Counted from the stretch's first letter, positions 35,385 to 48,700 are shown. The stretch: 64,000 nucleotides of DNA from Prunella strophiata (GCA_036583965.1 JAZBQD010000027.1:3986687-4050686); one strand, 5' to 3'. Notes: generated by a model not told the origin, from the sequence alone. Translations and numbers: made by a program.

Positions 35385-35439
35385 GAATCCAGTGTGAATC
35401 CAGTGTGAATCCAGTGTGAGTCCAGTGTGAGTCCAGTGT
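35385..35439. repeat. 11-bp tandem repeat, five units
   Basis: Five units of GAATCCAGTGT; the last two are GAGTCCAGTGT. A decayed sixth (GAGTGCATGCT) follows. Simple local expansion. Confidence 0.95.
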
Positions 35440-37969
35440 GAGTGCATGCTGGTGCACAAAAACACAGGTACAGAAGCTCTAAAGAAGCTGTCTCAGCAGA
35501 AACCCTGCTGAGGACACAGAGCATTCCTGGAGCTGAGAGAACTGACTCACACAGAGCCTGACTCACACTGCTGCTCACACAATCCACATTTCACACAGCC
35601 TGCTGATACAATCTTAGCCTGAACCTAGCCCTCAGTGCTGAAGTGTAATTTAAGTTTTGCAGGTCAGGAGGTGACTTCAGGGTCTGTGAACCAAGAGCTC
35701 ATGGAGATGCTGAGGATAAGCCATGATCACCAGCCACATGTTCAAGGGCTGAAGCCTTTCTCAGGCCACTTCTAAGACAAAAGTCATCATCTCTGTCTCT
35801 GTGCCACCTGCCCAGCCCCAGCCTGATAACTGAGAGCAGCTGATTGCAGTTCAGTGTTCTGCATGAAATAAGTTTGCTGGCCCTGAGTTTGAGAGAATCC
35901 TGCTTCTCCCTAAATCTCTGTATGGATATTTCCATGTAAATCCCAGCAATGGGTGCAATTCTGTGGCTTTGGGGCAGGGAGTCTCACCAGGATTTCAGGT
36001 GATGTTAAAAGGAGACAGATCAAACTTTCCCAGTGCTGTTCCTTGTTGAAGGCAGTGCTGGCTCAGCAGCTCCCAAAATCCCTGCTGGATTCTCTGTGGG
36101 ACTTGCACAGCTGAAGGCATTGCAGGGCCCTGTGTCTGACAGGGTGAAAATTGTGGAGGCATTTCTGGAGCTGAGTCTCCACTAGGAATATTTGGCTTCC
36201 AGCAGAAGCTGTATACATGGCTGCACAGGCACATTTCCCTTCCTTGATGAATGTATAAAATATAAATGTCTATTAATTTGCTCTTAGGAGCCCTCAGGTT
36301 TCCATTAATGACTTGTGTCCCTCAAGAACCTGGCAAAGCCAAGTTTTATGCAGAGATGCCAAGTAACAGCCTAAGGACAAGCCAGCTCCTCACGTGCTTG
36401 ATGCCCTGCAGGAGATCTTGGGATGGATATTAGCAGTCCAAGTGTCTTGGCAGGTCACTGAGTCAGTGGCTCCTCCTGTGCAGCCCCAAGTGCAGCTTCT
36501 CCCAGTCCAGCAGCCAAGGAAGTCAGATCTTCCTGTGGTGAAAAGCTCTTGGTGTTACAGGGTGCTGACAGTGTTGAAAAATGGATGAGATGCTTAGAAA
36601 CTTGCATATGAATTTTGGGTCCTTGCCTTAAATATCTACATCAGAAATCCTTCAGAAGAAGAAAAAAAATTAAATGTCCAGGCAAGACACAGTTGTAAGT
36701 GATAATTTTTTTATGAATGCTTCCTATAGATTGTATTTTGATATCAATTTTTTATTTCTTAGGAACCACCAGTCTGGGTTACTTATGCCTTTGTAGCTAA
36801 AAAGTATTGAAACCCCATCTGGTTGAAATGAAGGTTGGACAACCTTTAGAAGACAGGAGTCAGGAGAGGTGCAGAGGTGGCACCTGAGCTTTCAGCACAA
36901 TTTAAGGCAGATTTTGTGAGGTGATGGTGGGAATCTGTCTGGAAGATGTTTCCAGTGTGCTCCCCATGGGCAGGATTGTGCAGAAGCCTCTGGCTCATCC
37001 CAGTCTCCAGGGAAGCAGGACAGGAGCAGATGGAGCTGGGGAGGCTGGCAGCCAGCAACACAGAGTTGCAGAAAGTTAATTTTTCAGTGACCACAGGAGA
37101 AACACAGTTCTTTTTTGTTGTTGTTAATTTGTTAGTGTTACAATTCAGCCCTCAGAGAAGCAATCCAGGGATGTGGATTTGTTTGGCTACAAAGCTCATT
37201 AGTGTAGCTCCACTGCACTCCATTGCTAGAGAATTTCCAAGCAAAACATAGCAAGTGAAGAAAAAGAAACAGTAAATCTATGAACATTGTAACTCATTAA
37301 AAGACAATTTATGGACAGTGAAGGGGTTGAAGCCATTGAATAAATTATTGTAATTGAAATTATTCAGGCCTGTTTAAATTATGGCAGATGTTAGCAGGTT
37401 GTTGTCTCTAGCCATGGTGCATAGTTTATGTGCAGTGGTCTTCTGAGCCCCTCTGAGATCTCTCACACTGAGCTAAACTGTTGGTTGCATCTTTGTAAAC
37501 ATTTCCAGTCTGTCCACAAAAGCATCCTCTTGTGAGAAGGGTTTGTCTCAGAGTGACACATTGGGGAGGAATCAGTGCAGGGTTTAGTGGCTCTCCAGAG
37601 CAGCTGGAGGAGGAGGTCTCTGGAAAAGGCTCCTCTGGGCAGAGGCTGGGCTTCCCTGGGTGCTGGTTTGGGGTGATTTGCTGATTTGCTTCTGAGGGGT
37701 GATTCCTTGCAGGGATACAGCATTGACCAGTCTTTCACCTCTCAGGATCAAGTGTGGGTGTCACTCCCTTAGCTCAGCTGGCACTGGAACTCCCCAGAGC
37801 CCAAACTCCTGAAGGATCTCCATGAAGGCAGCAGGGAGAGGCATTTGTGGGATATCAAAATGTTCCATTGTGGCAGGGTATGGGGCAGGACAGGGCTGAT
37901 CCATGGATCCATTGCATCCATGGGGGCTGTGAGGGTGGTGCAGGGTCCAGAGGGGAAGCCTTGTGTGTT
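35440..37969. other. Unique non-coding stretch
   Basis: No gene or interspersed repeat that I can name. Confidence 0.45.
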
Positions 37970-38470
37970 GGCTGGTTATTTTTCTCTTTCACAAACAGGT
38001 CAGGACTGCTGGGACACATTCCTTGAGCTTTATTTGCAGCATCAGCCTCATTACATGGTTGAGACAATTGGAAGATGGCAAATCCCATGTACAGCCAGCA
38101 GCAGCCAAAGATTTCTTTGCTACAGAACATTTTAAAAAAACTTTCTAGCCAATAGAATATTACTAAAGCTTACAGACAGTTGTTTTAGCCAGTTACTAAA
38201 AGCACACCTACACCTGCTTCACACAATGCTTGTTTGTCTTCTTTCTATTAACAATACACCATTATTAAGTTTAAAATCTACTATCTTGCTAAACAAATTT
38301 CCTGCAGTCTTAAGGACTATCTTGGCCAAGCCTAAAACTCAAGCTACTGTTTAGTGTCCTTGCTTGCTGTAGCAGTGTAACTTTTCCTGCTTTCAGACTT
38401 TGCATCTGCAGCTAGTTCTCTGTTCTTTCTATTTCTAAGGCCTGCTTTCCCAGCTTTCTAAAAATCTTAC
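37970..38470 (-). mobile_element. Possible solo LTR of an endogenous retrovirus, minus strand
   Basis: Read on the minus strand, an AT-rich stretch with an ATTGGCTAG (CCAAT-complement) motif is followed by a CTGCTGCTGGC segment. Then comes a polyadenylation signal AATAAA (complement of 38029-38034) followed within a few dozen bases by GTCCCAGCAGTCCTGACC. This U3-R-U5-like order and the end near CCAGCCAACA resemble avian retroviral LTRs. No gag, pol or env flanks it, so it would be a solo LTR. Boundaries are approximate and no target-site duplication was established; a non-LTR origin remains possible. Confidence 0.45.
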
Positions 38471-38499
38471 CTTTAGTAAGTAAGATTTGAGGAGTGGCT

Positions 38500-38565
38500 G
38501 CTTGGTTTGTTCAGCCTGGAGGAGAGGGCTCTGAGGGGAGACCTCACTGGGGTCTGCAGCAGAGG
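38500..38565 (+). mobile_element. CR1 LINE short internal fragment, plus strand
   Basis: GCTTGGTTTGTTCAGCCTGG, AGGAGAGGGCTCTGAGGGG and AGACCTCACTGGGGTCTGCA match the sense CR1 block that normally precedes the 3' tail, but the tail itself is absent. It abuts the LTR-like segment. Confidence 0.75.
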
Positions 38566-41500
38566 GGCAGGGGCTTCCCCCAGAGGCTGGTGGGGCACTG
38601 AACACAGGTGACAACAGCTGCACAGGTAATAAAGACACAGCTGGTGAGGACACAGGTGACAGAGACACAGTTGTACATGGTTTGCAAGCACAGCCACTGA
38701 GCCAGGTGTGTGTGGCACAAGGTCCTGCTGGGGATGGCAGCAGCCTTGGTGAGGGGTCTGTGGCTGCTGCAGGTCCTCAGCCACACCTGGGCATCTCCCA
38801 GTCCTGCTGGGGTTCTCAGCTGGAGCACATTTGAGAAGGAGGGGCTTTCCCAGAGCCCCCTCAAATGCTGCCTTGGTTGGAGCATATTTAGCAGGAAAGA
38901 TTTACTGCTGCTGGAATATTTGGTGCTACAATGATTCTGTCCCCCCTCCTCTGAGTTACTGAATGATTTGGATGCCATGAGTGCAAGCAGCTCTGCAGTG
39001 TACAAAGGTACTTCTTTCTATTTAAATTACATTCTTTCTTGGAGCACAGTGATACAGAAATGCTATGCTGTATAGAATGAGCAGGTGTGCAGTTCTGTTG
39101 GTTTGGAAGTATTTGCATAGAGTCTTACATGAGTCAGCTCTGTGTCAGAGGTGTTTTTAGCAGCAGTTCAGCTGCTGTCTGTGTTTTGAGATCTGGATCC
39201 CTGAAGTTTAGCTGGCTTCCTCCCCTCTGTGGGTAGAGCCAGAGCTGGGGGTCAGCTGAGAGTGATTGTTTGTGGTGTAATGCACAAAAGTGTGGGGATG
39301 TGCTTAGTGGTGGCAGAGCTGAGAGCTGAAGCTCAGAGTTCTGAAAGTAGGATTAAAGTTGCTCTGTGTTTTTGTGGTCTGTTCAGCTCTGATTTTTTCC
39401 CTGTTCAGGATTATTCTGTACATTTTACATACATGAGGTTCTGCACTGTGTATTTTTTGAAGGAGAACGTGTTCATCATGTCATTGGCTTTGAGGATCAA
39501 TGGGGGAAGTTTCTCTCTGGACTGCTGGGGGGTTTTTTGCTGCTGCTTTTGCTTTGTCTCACCTCCCTGTGGTGGCTTGGCATCCCCAGGCCATGGATGT
39601 GGATGTCACCAAACTGTTCCTCTGCTCCTCAGTGGTTATGTTTAATTTTCCTGTGGTTGTTTTAGGGATGCTTAACAAATTTACAAGCAGAGGTGGTGGG
39701 AGTGTCGTGGAAAAGATGAGTTTAATAACCACTTGTAGAGAAAACAAAAGCAGCTCCAGTGACATCCCTGGCAATTCCCACCTTGATTATTGCTGGCAGA
39801 AGGCACAGGGATAAAAACAAGGCTGACACTAATGTACAACCAATGCTGATGTCCCCGAGGAAATGTCACCAATTAGCAGGAAAGCTGCTGCAGTTATCAG
39901 CTTAGACAAGATTTGGCTGGGTGAAGTAGGAGGTTTTAAGATGAGCCCATGACTCCTTCTCCTAAATGCTTTTCTATCCACGTGTGGAGGTTTGTGAGAC
40001 AGCACAAATGAACTTCTTGGTTGGCTCTTGTGCCCTGGCAAGGCACTTGGCTACTCTGGGAGTAGTTGGGGTTGAGTTAATACATTGTTCTGGTGGAAAT
40101 AAAACCATTTGTTTCTATATTATATTATAGAAGTATAAAGTTACATCTAGAAAATCTCACTTTATGGATAATTTTATATATCTATAATGAGATTGAATGA
40201 CAAAGTTCAACACTGGGAAAGTCTTTAAAAGCCAAAATTAAAACCCTGAGCTGTGTTACAGGATAGCAGGGGAAGGGTGTGGGTTCCTTCACTTTGCATA
40301 AACTGCCTAATACCCTGTGTTTAATCTGAGACTGGACAGGAAAAAATAAGAGGGAGGGAAGCTGCCATGCCATCTGTAAAAACTGCCATGATAATTTAAG
40401 CAGCATTAAAAACCTTTCCCTGAAGCTGTGCTTTAATAAGATTCTCAGTCAGAAGTCAAACTCTGCTTAGTAATTCATTCTAAACTCTCATAATGCATTT
40501 ATTAGTGTGGAAATGGCAGAAGTGAAGTGACCACACTTGAGGTTCGTGTTCAAAATTAGCAAAATTTACTGTCATTCCTAGTTAAAAAGGAAGGAAAATG
40601 AGCTCTGTAACAGGCAATGAGTGATATCTTTTGTATTAGCAGCTAAATGGGCATGGTTTGAAATATTTTTTGGGCTTCCTTTAAGCAGATGCTCAATGTG
40701 AAAAGTTGTTGTTTTTTTTTTTATTTCAAGATAAAGTTATCAAAATGAGAAATGTTCCATTATAATGGAATTTCTTGGAAGTCAGGGATATGTTTTATCA
40801 TATTATAGCTCTTGCATCATATTAGATGCTACTTATGTGCATTATTGAAATCCAAACCTCTTGCTTAATGTTTCTTTTCCAACAATACAAAAGGTTATGA
40901 TTCACAGCCTCTTGCATAATAGATAAATTAATGAGTTTCTGCATATTTTATTGCTTTGTACTTTTCTAAAAGCCACTAATCTATTTTTCTTGATTATTGG
41001 TTATGACAAAAACATTGTAATTTTTCTCTGAGTTTCATGGCTGCCAAGTTCAGGGCTTTCAAAGCTAATTTCTTCAGCTACCTGTTGGACTCAACCTCAT
41101 TCTTTTCTCCTTCCTTTTTCCTGTAAAACCCCTATCCAGCCAAAGACCCAGTGTATTTTTATCTGAGTACAGGAGGATGAATTCTGCTTTGGGGTACTTG
41201 TGTGCTCTTCCATTCAAGTGGATTTAGAGCTGTGCATATGAATCTCAGGCTCTTAATTATGTTTCTAATAATAGCAACTCCTTGCTATAAATACTCGACT
41301 CCTTGGGATGATTCCGGTGTGTTGAGGCTGCAGATGTGACTCCTGCATCTCATTAACCTCCCAATTCTCCACTTGAGTATGGAAATGTTGGGTGATTAGC
41401 AGAGGACAAGGGGAGGAAAAAGGTTATTTGTCACTTCTCTAGGGGGAAAATAAAGCCCAGATAACAAAATCGAGGGAAGCCAGTGACAATGGCTTCAAGC

Positions 41501-42317
41501 TGTGCTTGTGTCCTCTCTGTCCTGCACAGGTTTGGGGGAGCAGACCCTGCTGTGAGTCAGGAGAGGTTTCTGAGCTGCTGCAGTTCTGACTCCAGGTTGT
41601 GCTTCAAGCTTTATATTTTCTCCTCTTTTCCTTAGGTTGATTTGGTTTGTTTGCTGAAGGAGGGGGAGGCTAGATGGGGAAAAAAAAAAAAAGCTTGAAA
41701 TTTCTCTTTGCAGTGTTATACAGAGTAATTTAGGCTGGATATTTAAATTACCTGGTTTTTAAATTTGTTTTTTTGGGGTTTCACAGGGATCTGTGTGGCT
41801 CACAGGCACATAACAGGCAGTTTTGCACTTTGTGCCTGGAATCTGGCTTTAGTAAGGATCAGTGTCTGCACTGGTCTGAACAGTGCTTTGCATGAGTGAA
41901 AAACTACCATAACATTATAAACTGTGTTTTTGGCAGTGCTACTTCATTAAGTTTCTTCTGTTTTTTCTTCTTCCTCATGGCTTTAGTTCCTATCAAAACA
42001 TGACAGTGATGTGTAAATAAAAGCACCATCTTACCCATGGATGGCAAAAACATTTCCACTGTGCAGAAGCAGATATGTGGGCCCATGACCACTGAATTCC
42101 CCACAGCAGCTTAAAAAGGGATTTAAGCAAAGCACAGGTCTTGTGCTGTCCCAGCTCCAAGGGCTCTGTGTCACCCATGGGGAAAAAAACCTTGGCTTTG
42201 ATTAGTAAATTGCATTATATGAGAAGGGAAAACAAACTCTTGTTTTACCGTGGCAATTATTGATTCTGTGGTCTCAGAGTGACAGAGCATTTTTATTCCC
42301 ATGTCCAGCAACAAGTT
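38566..42317. other. Unique non-coding stretch
   Basis: No gene recognised. At 38602-38670 the motif ACACAGGTGAC recurs in imperfect form, a weak degenerate tandem repeat. The part from about 40440 to 41500 is AT-rich with a MEF2-like GCTATAAATAC string near 41284, and is a weak candidate for conserved DNA. An A-run lies at about 41680. Confidence 0.45.
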
Positions 42318-42331
42318 GTTGCCATGGCAAC
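42318..42331. promoter_or_regulatory. Perfect RFX X-box palindrome
   Basis: GTTGCCATGGCAAC matches the full palindromic X-box recognised by RFX factors (consensus GTNRCC, 0-3 spacer, RGYAAC). The flanking T and A extend the palindrome to 16 bases. RFX factors control ciliary genes and act at many neural enhancers (known). A chance 14-base palindrome of this exact form is unlikely, yet binding here is inference, and no promoter is visible. Confidence 0.5.
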
Positions 42332-43169
42332 ATCAGCATTTGGGCACTACTGGCATGCCACCCTCATCCCAAAGTGAAGCCCAGTAGATCCTGGAAGTCC
42401 TTAGAAATTATTACAGCAATAAATTTTTTAAGTTAATTTGTACTTCTTGTCTCCTTTCCTGTGGGAAGGATAATTTATGTTCCAGGAAGGTAATGCATGA
42501 ATCTGCTGCATCTTCTGCCAGCCACTGTGCCTGTGTGGAGCAAAGGCCAGCACTCCCTACAAAAAGAGATGGAAAAAATTCATTTTTGTTCTCTTTGATG
42601 CTTTGCCTACTCCTTCCTTCCTGTTTCCTTTAGGAAGAGGGGAATAAACCTCCCACCAAAACCCAACCAGCCTCATCCCTTCCTGCAGCTGCACCCTTGC
42701 TAAACTGGTTTTGAAATCTGCAGCCTGTTTCTGCTCCTCTTGAAGCCAATACTGCAGTTTATAAAGCTGAGTTCTTGTGTTCACAGGGTGCCAGGGCAAG
42801 GCACAGATTACATCTCTTCTGATTGCTGGGTGCAGTGTAGATGCTTTCCATCCTGCTGGATCCTTGTTTCAGGGGAAATCTTCATCTCTCCTCACCAGAG
42901 ATGGGGTGACCAGGCTTATTCCTAAGGCTGCAGTACCTTTTTTTAACCTCTTGCAGTCAGTTCTGCTTTTGCTGCTGAATTTCCAGGCTATGCTCTGTCT
43001 TACAGCACCCAGGCTGTGCTGTGGCTGGGTTCTTTTTCTGAATATTTGGAGTCCTGCTGCAGTGAGCCTGTAGTCTACATCTAAGAGCTTTATCCCACTG
43101 ATTGCTGACCTGCTGCCATCTCTGATCCTTCCAGAATGCAAATTTGCGCTTCAAAGATGATGCATTTTT
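42332..43169. other. Unique non-coding stretch
   Basis: No gene or repeat recognised. Confidence 0.5.
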
Positions 43170-43265
43170 TTATCACAGAATGATTTGGATTGGAAGTGAC
43201 CTTAAAGATCACCACATTACAACCCCCATGCCACGGGCAGGGACATTTTGCACTACTCTTCTAAC
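43170..43265 (-). mobile_element. CR1 LINE 3' end remnant, minus strand
   Basis: TATCACAGAATGATTTGGAT, GAAGTGACCTTAAAGATCAC and CCCATGCCACGGGCAGGGAC are the reverse complement of the last part of CR1. Only about 95 bases remain. Confidence 0.85.
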
Positions 43266-43438
43266 CCCATAAATGCTGCTGCTTTCCTTGCTGGGATGGG
43301 TGAACAAGCATCATGATTTCTTCCCCAGTGTGCTGCCAAATCCAGCAAGAAAATCCCCACACTGGTGCACCTATTTCTAATGTTGACTGCCTGGAATTAT
43401 TTACCATTAATGAGCGAGCAGGTATTTGAACAATCTTT

Positions 43439-43440
<2 letters not shown>

Positions 43441-43469
<29 letters not shown>
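43441..43469. repeat. T29 homopolymer
   Basis: Twenty-nine T residues preceded by TTTCC and followed by CCTTTCCACC. The minus-strand reading gives a poly-lysine string that is not a protein feature. Confidence 0.95.
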
Positions 43470-45781
43470 CCTTTCCACCTTTTTTTGCAATTTTAAACAT
43501 AATTAAAAGGAGATAAAGGAAACTTGATTTTCCAGTCAATCTGTGGGTGACCCAGCAAACCACATCTTTTTAATTTCATGCATCAATGAGAGGATACGTC
43601 ATGCTTTGTACAGTGCGACAGCTTGCTACATTGCATAACTCAACATGCTGATGCAACCAGGCATGCAAAATTAACCTGATCCTCAAACCCAGGGAATTTA
43701 AGACAACAAGATCCTCCTCTGCAGCTTGCCTTGTTCAACAAACCTCGTTATTCCCCGTTGTCCCTCTTATTCTTCTTCTGTACAAATGATGACGTGGAGT
43801 GTTTTGAAAGAGATGTTTGGGTAATGGTTGTGGAATGTGAATAACTCCAGGCTGGATTGGGGTTGAACTGATGCAGTTTCTGTGTTTTGGGCTGCTCAGA
43901 AGAGTGGGGTCTCTGTGGCTTTTGGGTTCCCTTGGGGAGGACTGGCTGACTGGTGCTTCCAGGACTTGCTTTCAACAGTGGGGAGAGGCTGCAGCTCCCA
44001 CAGCTCCTGGCACTTCATTTGCCAGCTCTTAGGACTCCTCCAGTCCTGCAGAGGGGCTGAGGGTTGAACAAACCTTGTGTGAATCTCCCTTTCTCCACTG
44101 CCTCACCACCCACTGTGTGAGCACCAGCTGCCCCCTGGCCTTTGTGGCTGAAGTCTCTAGAGGAGTGACACAAAGAGGGACATTGCTGCAGCTCTTCTCC
44201 TCTGACATCCTGTGAGGCACTCAGGTCATCTCATCTGTTCCCATCCAGGGAGGAAAACAGGAATTTTGCTTGGCAGACATGGGGCTGCTTTGTGGGACCC
44301 TCTGCAGCCACCCTGGAAGCTGCCAGCACCAAATGCTTGCTTTCTGTGCCTGAGTGAAGCATAACCATGAACTTCAGGGAGAAGAAAAGGCTGATGATGC
44401 TGGGCATGAATATCTCCAGTCCCAGGCTGTGACATGCCACGTGTAAGCCTGAGCATCCAGTGCTTTGCTTGGGGCAAAATTTTTGTTTAATATCTGACAT
44501 CTGTCAGTGGCTCCTCCTGTGTTCCTGGGTGAAGTAAAACAGATTCTTCAGGCATTTCTCACATGGCTGCAGCAATGGGAAGCCCTGAGAGACTGCTCAT
44601 GATGACCACGCTTAAAAGTATGGAAAATGGGGAGGATTTTCTGTTCAACTTCACCCTTCTGCTTGTGCTCATGGTCACAGCAGCTCAGGGAGGCCCCTGG
44701 CCATGGTGACAAGTGGCATTTGTTTGTCTGAACAGTGACAATCCAGCCAAGATTGTGCTAGGTGGCAAAAATAAGGATCAGCCTTGGTGTTGGGATTATT
44801 ACAGTGGTGTGGTTAGGTCTTGGTAGTGGTGACCATGGGAAAATACTGCAAATGAAAATAGCCAGGGTGGGGGTTTGGGTGACCAGACATGTCCAGGTGC
44901 TGCTCTTCTGGCAGGAATAAATAAATCCTTCTGGAGCAGGAGCTGCCATCTGTTTGTGTAGCACCCAGTGCCATGGAGTTTGGCTCTTTTGCCTGTCCCT
45001 TTAATTTTCATGTATAATTAAAAAAAGGGGGAAATGAGCTGCCTGAAACCCATTTCTCACCTTAAGCTCTGTAGCAGCAAATGGGCTCCTCTACAGCAGC
45101 AGGAATTGGAGTGTCTGGGAGAGGTGCAGCAGGACCATGGCAGTTCAGAGTCCATAGATATTGTTCTTGCTTGAGTTGCTTTGTGTTTTCTCTGAGTGTA
45201 CAGTGCCCTGTGGCACAATATCCATCCCCACTGCCTCTCTAAGTGCTGAAACTTCACATCTTAATTCTGTGTGAGTGGTTTTCTCTCGAGGCTGTGATGC
45301 CTCTGTGGAGCAGGAGCCTGATAGCAGCACTGAGAAGGTTATACATTATGCAGGGAAATGTTGATGGTGTATTAAAAAATATCTCTACTAATGGCTTTTT
45401 ATTTTTGTTGTCTTGTACAATCATTTGAAGCACATCCACTCTGAGGTTCAGTGAGGAATGCCTGTTTATTTGAAGCTGATGGAGATACTTGAATGGAGGG
45501 TAACTGGGATCTAGGGCTCTGGGATGAATTACTCCACTTGTATTTTCTTTTTTTTTTAATCTGGAATGCACATAAGCCACACAGCAATATTATCATCACT
45601 TTGCACTTTCCTTAGGAAGTATCTTAATATTCTATAATCCTCTTTGCTACAGAATGGGGACTGAACTAAGATGGAATTATATTTTAATGTAATTCCTCGT
45701 GAAACAAAAGGGGACCATGTTCAGAAGCTGGCTAGATATATGGCAAATGGGAACTAGACAAGCTGTGTAACATCATGACCA
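43470..45781. other. Unique non-coding stretch
   Basis: No gene or interspersed repeat recognised. Open frames are short and uninformative. Confidence 0.5.
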
Positions 45782-45795
45782 GTTACTATGGCAAC
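45782..45795. promoter_or_regulatory. Weaker RFX X-box match
   Basis: GTTACTATGGCAAC matches the X-box with one mismatch in the left half (GTTACT instead of GTTACC); the right half GGCAAC is intact. It lies 3.5 kb from the perfect X-box. Confidence 0.35.
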
Positions 45796-48700
45796 AAAAA
45801 TGTCAGCTATCCTTTTGGCTGATTCTATTAATCCGTGGTAGAGGCACTGATACTGACACATTTGGAATTTATTTAAACAAGAAGGTGAAAAGATAACCCC
45901 AGCAGAGCTTCTAAACAAGGGGGAAGTTAAGCCACTGCCATAATGCCACCTGACATGGATAGAGGGGAGTAACAGGCAGGGGAGCCATTCCAAGGCAGCC
46001 ACTCAGAATTTTGTCAGAGAAGTGATTAAGCCATTGATTGAGAGGAGTTTCCCACTATTGTCTGATATTTGACAACATCTCATCTTCCTCTCCAGGGTTG
46101 CCATACCCCAGACTGTGTTTATCCCTGTGCTGTGGATCCTGGGGCCAGGTACCCCTAAACCCTCCAAGTGGGATGAGCTCTGGGCACCTGGGACATCCTA
46201 ACCTGCCTGCCTGGTTTGGGGTTTTTCCCAAAAAAAAAAAAAAGAGCAAATCAGGCTTCTGTCCTGCTTTTATCCACACAGTGGCTGCCTGATGGAGAAA
46301 GCTGTAGCACTCAGTGATTAAAATGCATGGTCTGGCCACTGGAAAATGGAAAAAGCAGTTGCAAGGAGGCAAACCACATTCTGCATTCCCTCTATGTGGG
46401 TCAGATATTTTCCTAGGGACACTCAGAAATGCTTGTGCTGTGCTATTTCTGCTGGGTACTTTATCCTTTATTCTCCTCTTATTGAAAGAGCTAAATGTTT
46501 TCCCACTTTCCAATGTACCATGACAATACAAACTGTACGGTGATGTCGCAGCACAAAATAAATATGGATGCAGATACTTGTCATTATGATAAAACAACAT
46601 CTTTTCATCTTTATCTTGGAATTACAGGCTCCTCAGGAAGATGACAGTGTCTTGTTATGGAAAATGAATTTTCGGTAGTAGAAAGATATCTTTTAACTTA
46701 TTCTTGAATTCTTCCTGTTTGCCAGAGGCATATAGAAAAATTAGCTTCTTTCCCAATTCTTCTGCTGGTTTTATTAAAATTCATAGTACAAAAAGTGCCA
46801 TATAAAAGTGCTTGGTGTGTGAGAAAAAGAAGAGCTGGAAAATGCAGAGCTGAATTTATTATAAGATTATTAGCTGGCTGCTGGCTGGATTTTTATTTTT
46901 TAGTTAGTTAAAAAACAAAGCCATCAATATTTTTTGCTCATTTCTTTTTTAGCTTGTAATCTACTGAAGAGACTACAATATGTATTAATGTATTTCTGAT
47001 TAAAAAAAAAAAAAAGCCCTATTCCCTAATAGAAAAACTGTCAGAATTTTAACCACAATATAGCTCCTGGAAACAGAGTTCATGTGAACTTTTGAACTTC
47101 CTCAGATTCAGAAGAGCTTTCTGGAAGGGACATAAACTGTCAAATTTATCCCATGCTTCTGTTAAATCCCATTTCTTCCAACATCTAGCTCTGCCTCTCG
47201 CACCCCTGTGTCCACTGGCTTTGTTCAGCAGGTTTTGTGTCAAAATTGCACAAATGTGAGATGCTTCCAGCTTTTGTGAAGTTAAAGAGATAAGCAGTGA
47301 TAATGTAGCTGGTATATTGGGAAGCTGGGTGGTTTGGGACTAGAAACTATGTAGTTATTATCAGCAGTTTACAAAGTTGTGCCTCTTGCTCCCTTGGGAT
47401 TTTCCAGTGTTCTAGGCAGGTTTTTTTTCCATCTTTTTGATGCAGCAGTAGGGGATGGGAGGTGATGTCACTTGGTATTACAGAAAATGAAGCAGATGTG
47501 TCTTAGACTGAACTTGAGAGCTTGAAATAGCTTTGCTTTGTCCTCAGCCAGGGCAGGTGAGGATGGAGCAGCTCAGTGGAAAACTCCACTCCCTCCTAAG
47601 CCCCAGAGCAGTTCCACCTGAACAGGAGCTTTTTCTGAAGATGGTATTGATCATTTTGCTTCCTTTTCCCATGGGTAACTTCAACAAACTGTGTAGTTGG
47701 GAAGGTTTTTCTAGTCCTGGTAGCTGTGAAGGGGAAGTGCCTTGGGTTTTTTCCTCTCTTGGAGTGCTTTCCACTCTGCCCATCTCTTCTGCTGGGGACT
47801 CTTCCTTTGCAGCTCCTCACTGAACCCCCACCTGAGCTCAGGGCTCCCACAGCTTGGGCAGTGTCCTTCCCCCAGGAGCCTCACAAATCTGTTATTTTTA
47901 GGATGAACATGGCATTATTCCCTGTGATCTGGAGACCAACACTCTGAACTTCCTAAATGACTAAAATAAGTGAAGCCTGTTCTCCATCCTGGATTAATTA
48001 CAGCAACACCAGACCTCCTCCTTCACAGAAGGTGAAGTCTCCAATGAAGGGGGTGAAGGCACAGGAGTAGAATTTCTTCTGTTTTTGTTCTTAAGCAGCA
48101 CTGACACAGCTGATGTCACAAACATGAGCATCTCTTAGGTGGAAAGCCAGAGTCACTGGTGGGGAGGATGCAGTCAGTCCCTCCTTCTGAAGCCACTGAC
48201 TCAGAAAACTCGCACACTCACAAAGGCTGACCTTTTGAGGAGTCACAGACATTAAATACAGGACTTAATCAAAAGTTAATTTCACTGAGCATCTAACCTG
48301 AGGGCAGGCTCCAGCTCACTGTACTTTGAAGTCAAATGTCTGGCTGGTCCTATAGTGATCAAAACATGTTTTGAGCCCTAGGTATTAGCAAGGGAAATAA
48401 CTGTGGGGCAAAAGCAGATATATCTCAATTTCAGTCCTTCCTGTACCATTTTGAAGGCATTATTTGGGATCCCTCCTTTAGTGTTTTTAAAAATAAAGGA
48501 CCCTTGTTAATTCTTTTGGTCAATAACCATAATTCTGATCTGGTAGGAAAAAGTAACTCTGTTTCCATTGCTTGAGTTGCCAAGGTTAGGACTAGCTCTG
48601 TGTTAGTGCACTTGGGATTCCTTGTCTGCTTTGCTCCTGCCCCTCAAGGAGATAAGAAATGGTTTCAAATTTATTTTTAGGACATATTTATGTGCATATA

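Noticed and set aside
43441..43469. T29 run considered as an RNA polymerase III terminator
   Set aside because: No A/B box promoter or tRNA-like fold was seen next to it.
46055..46600. 181-codon minus-strand frame
   Set aside because: No domain recognised, a homopolymer inside it, and overlapping open frames on the other strand.
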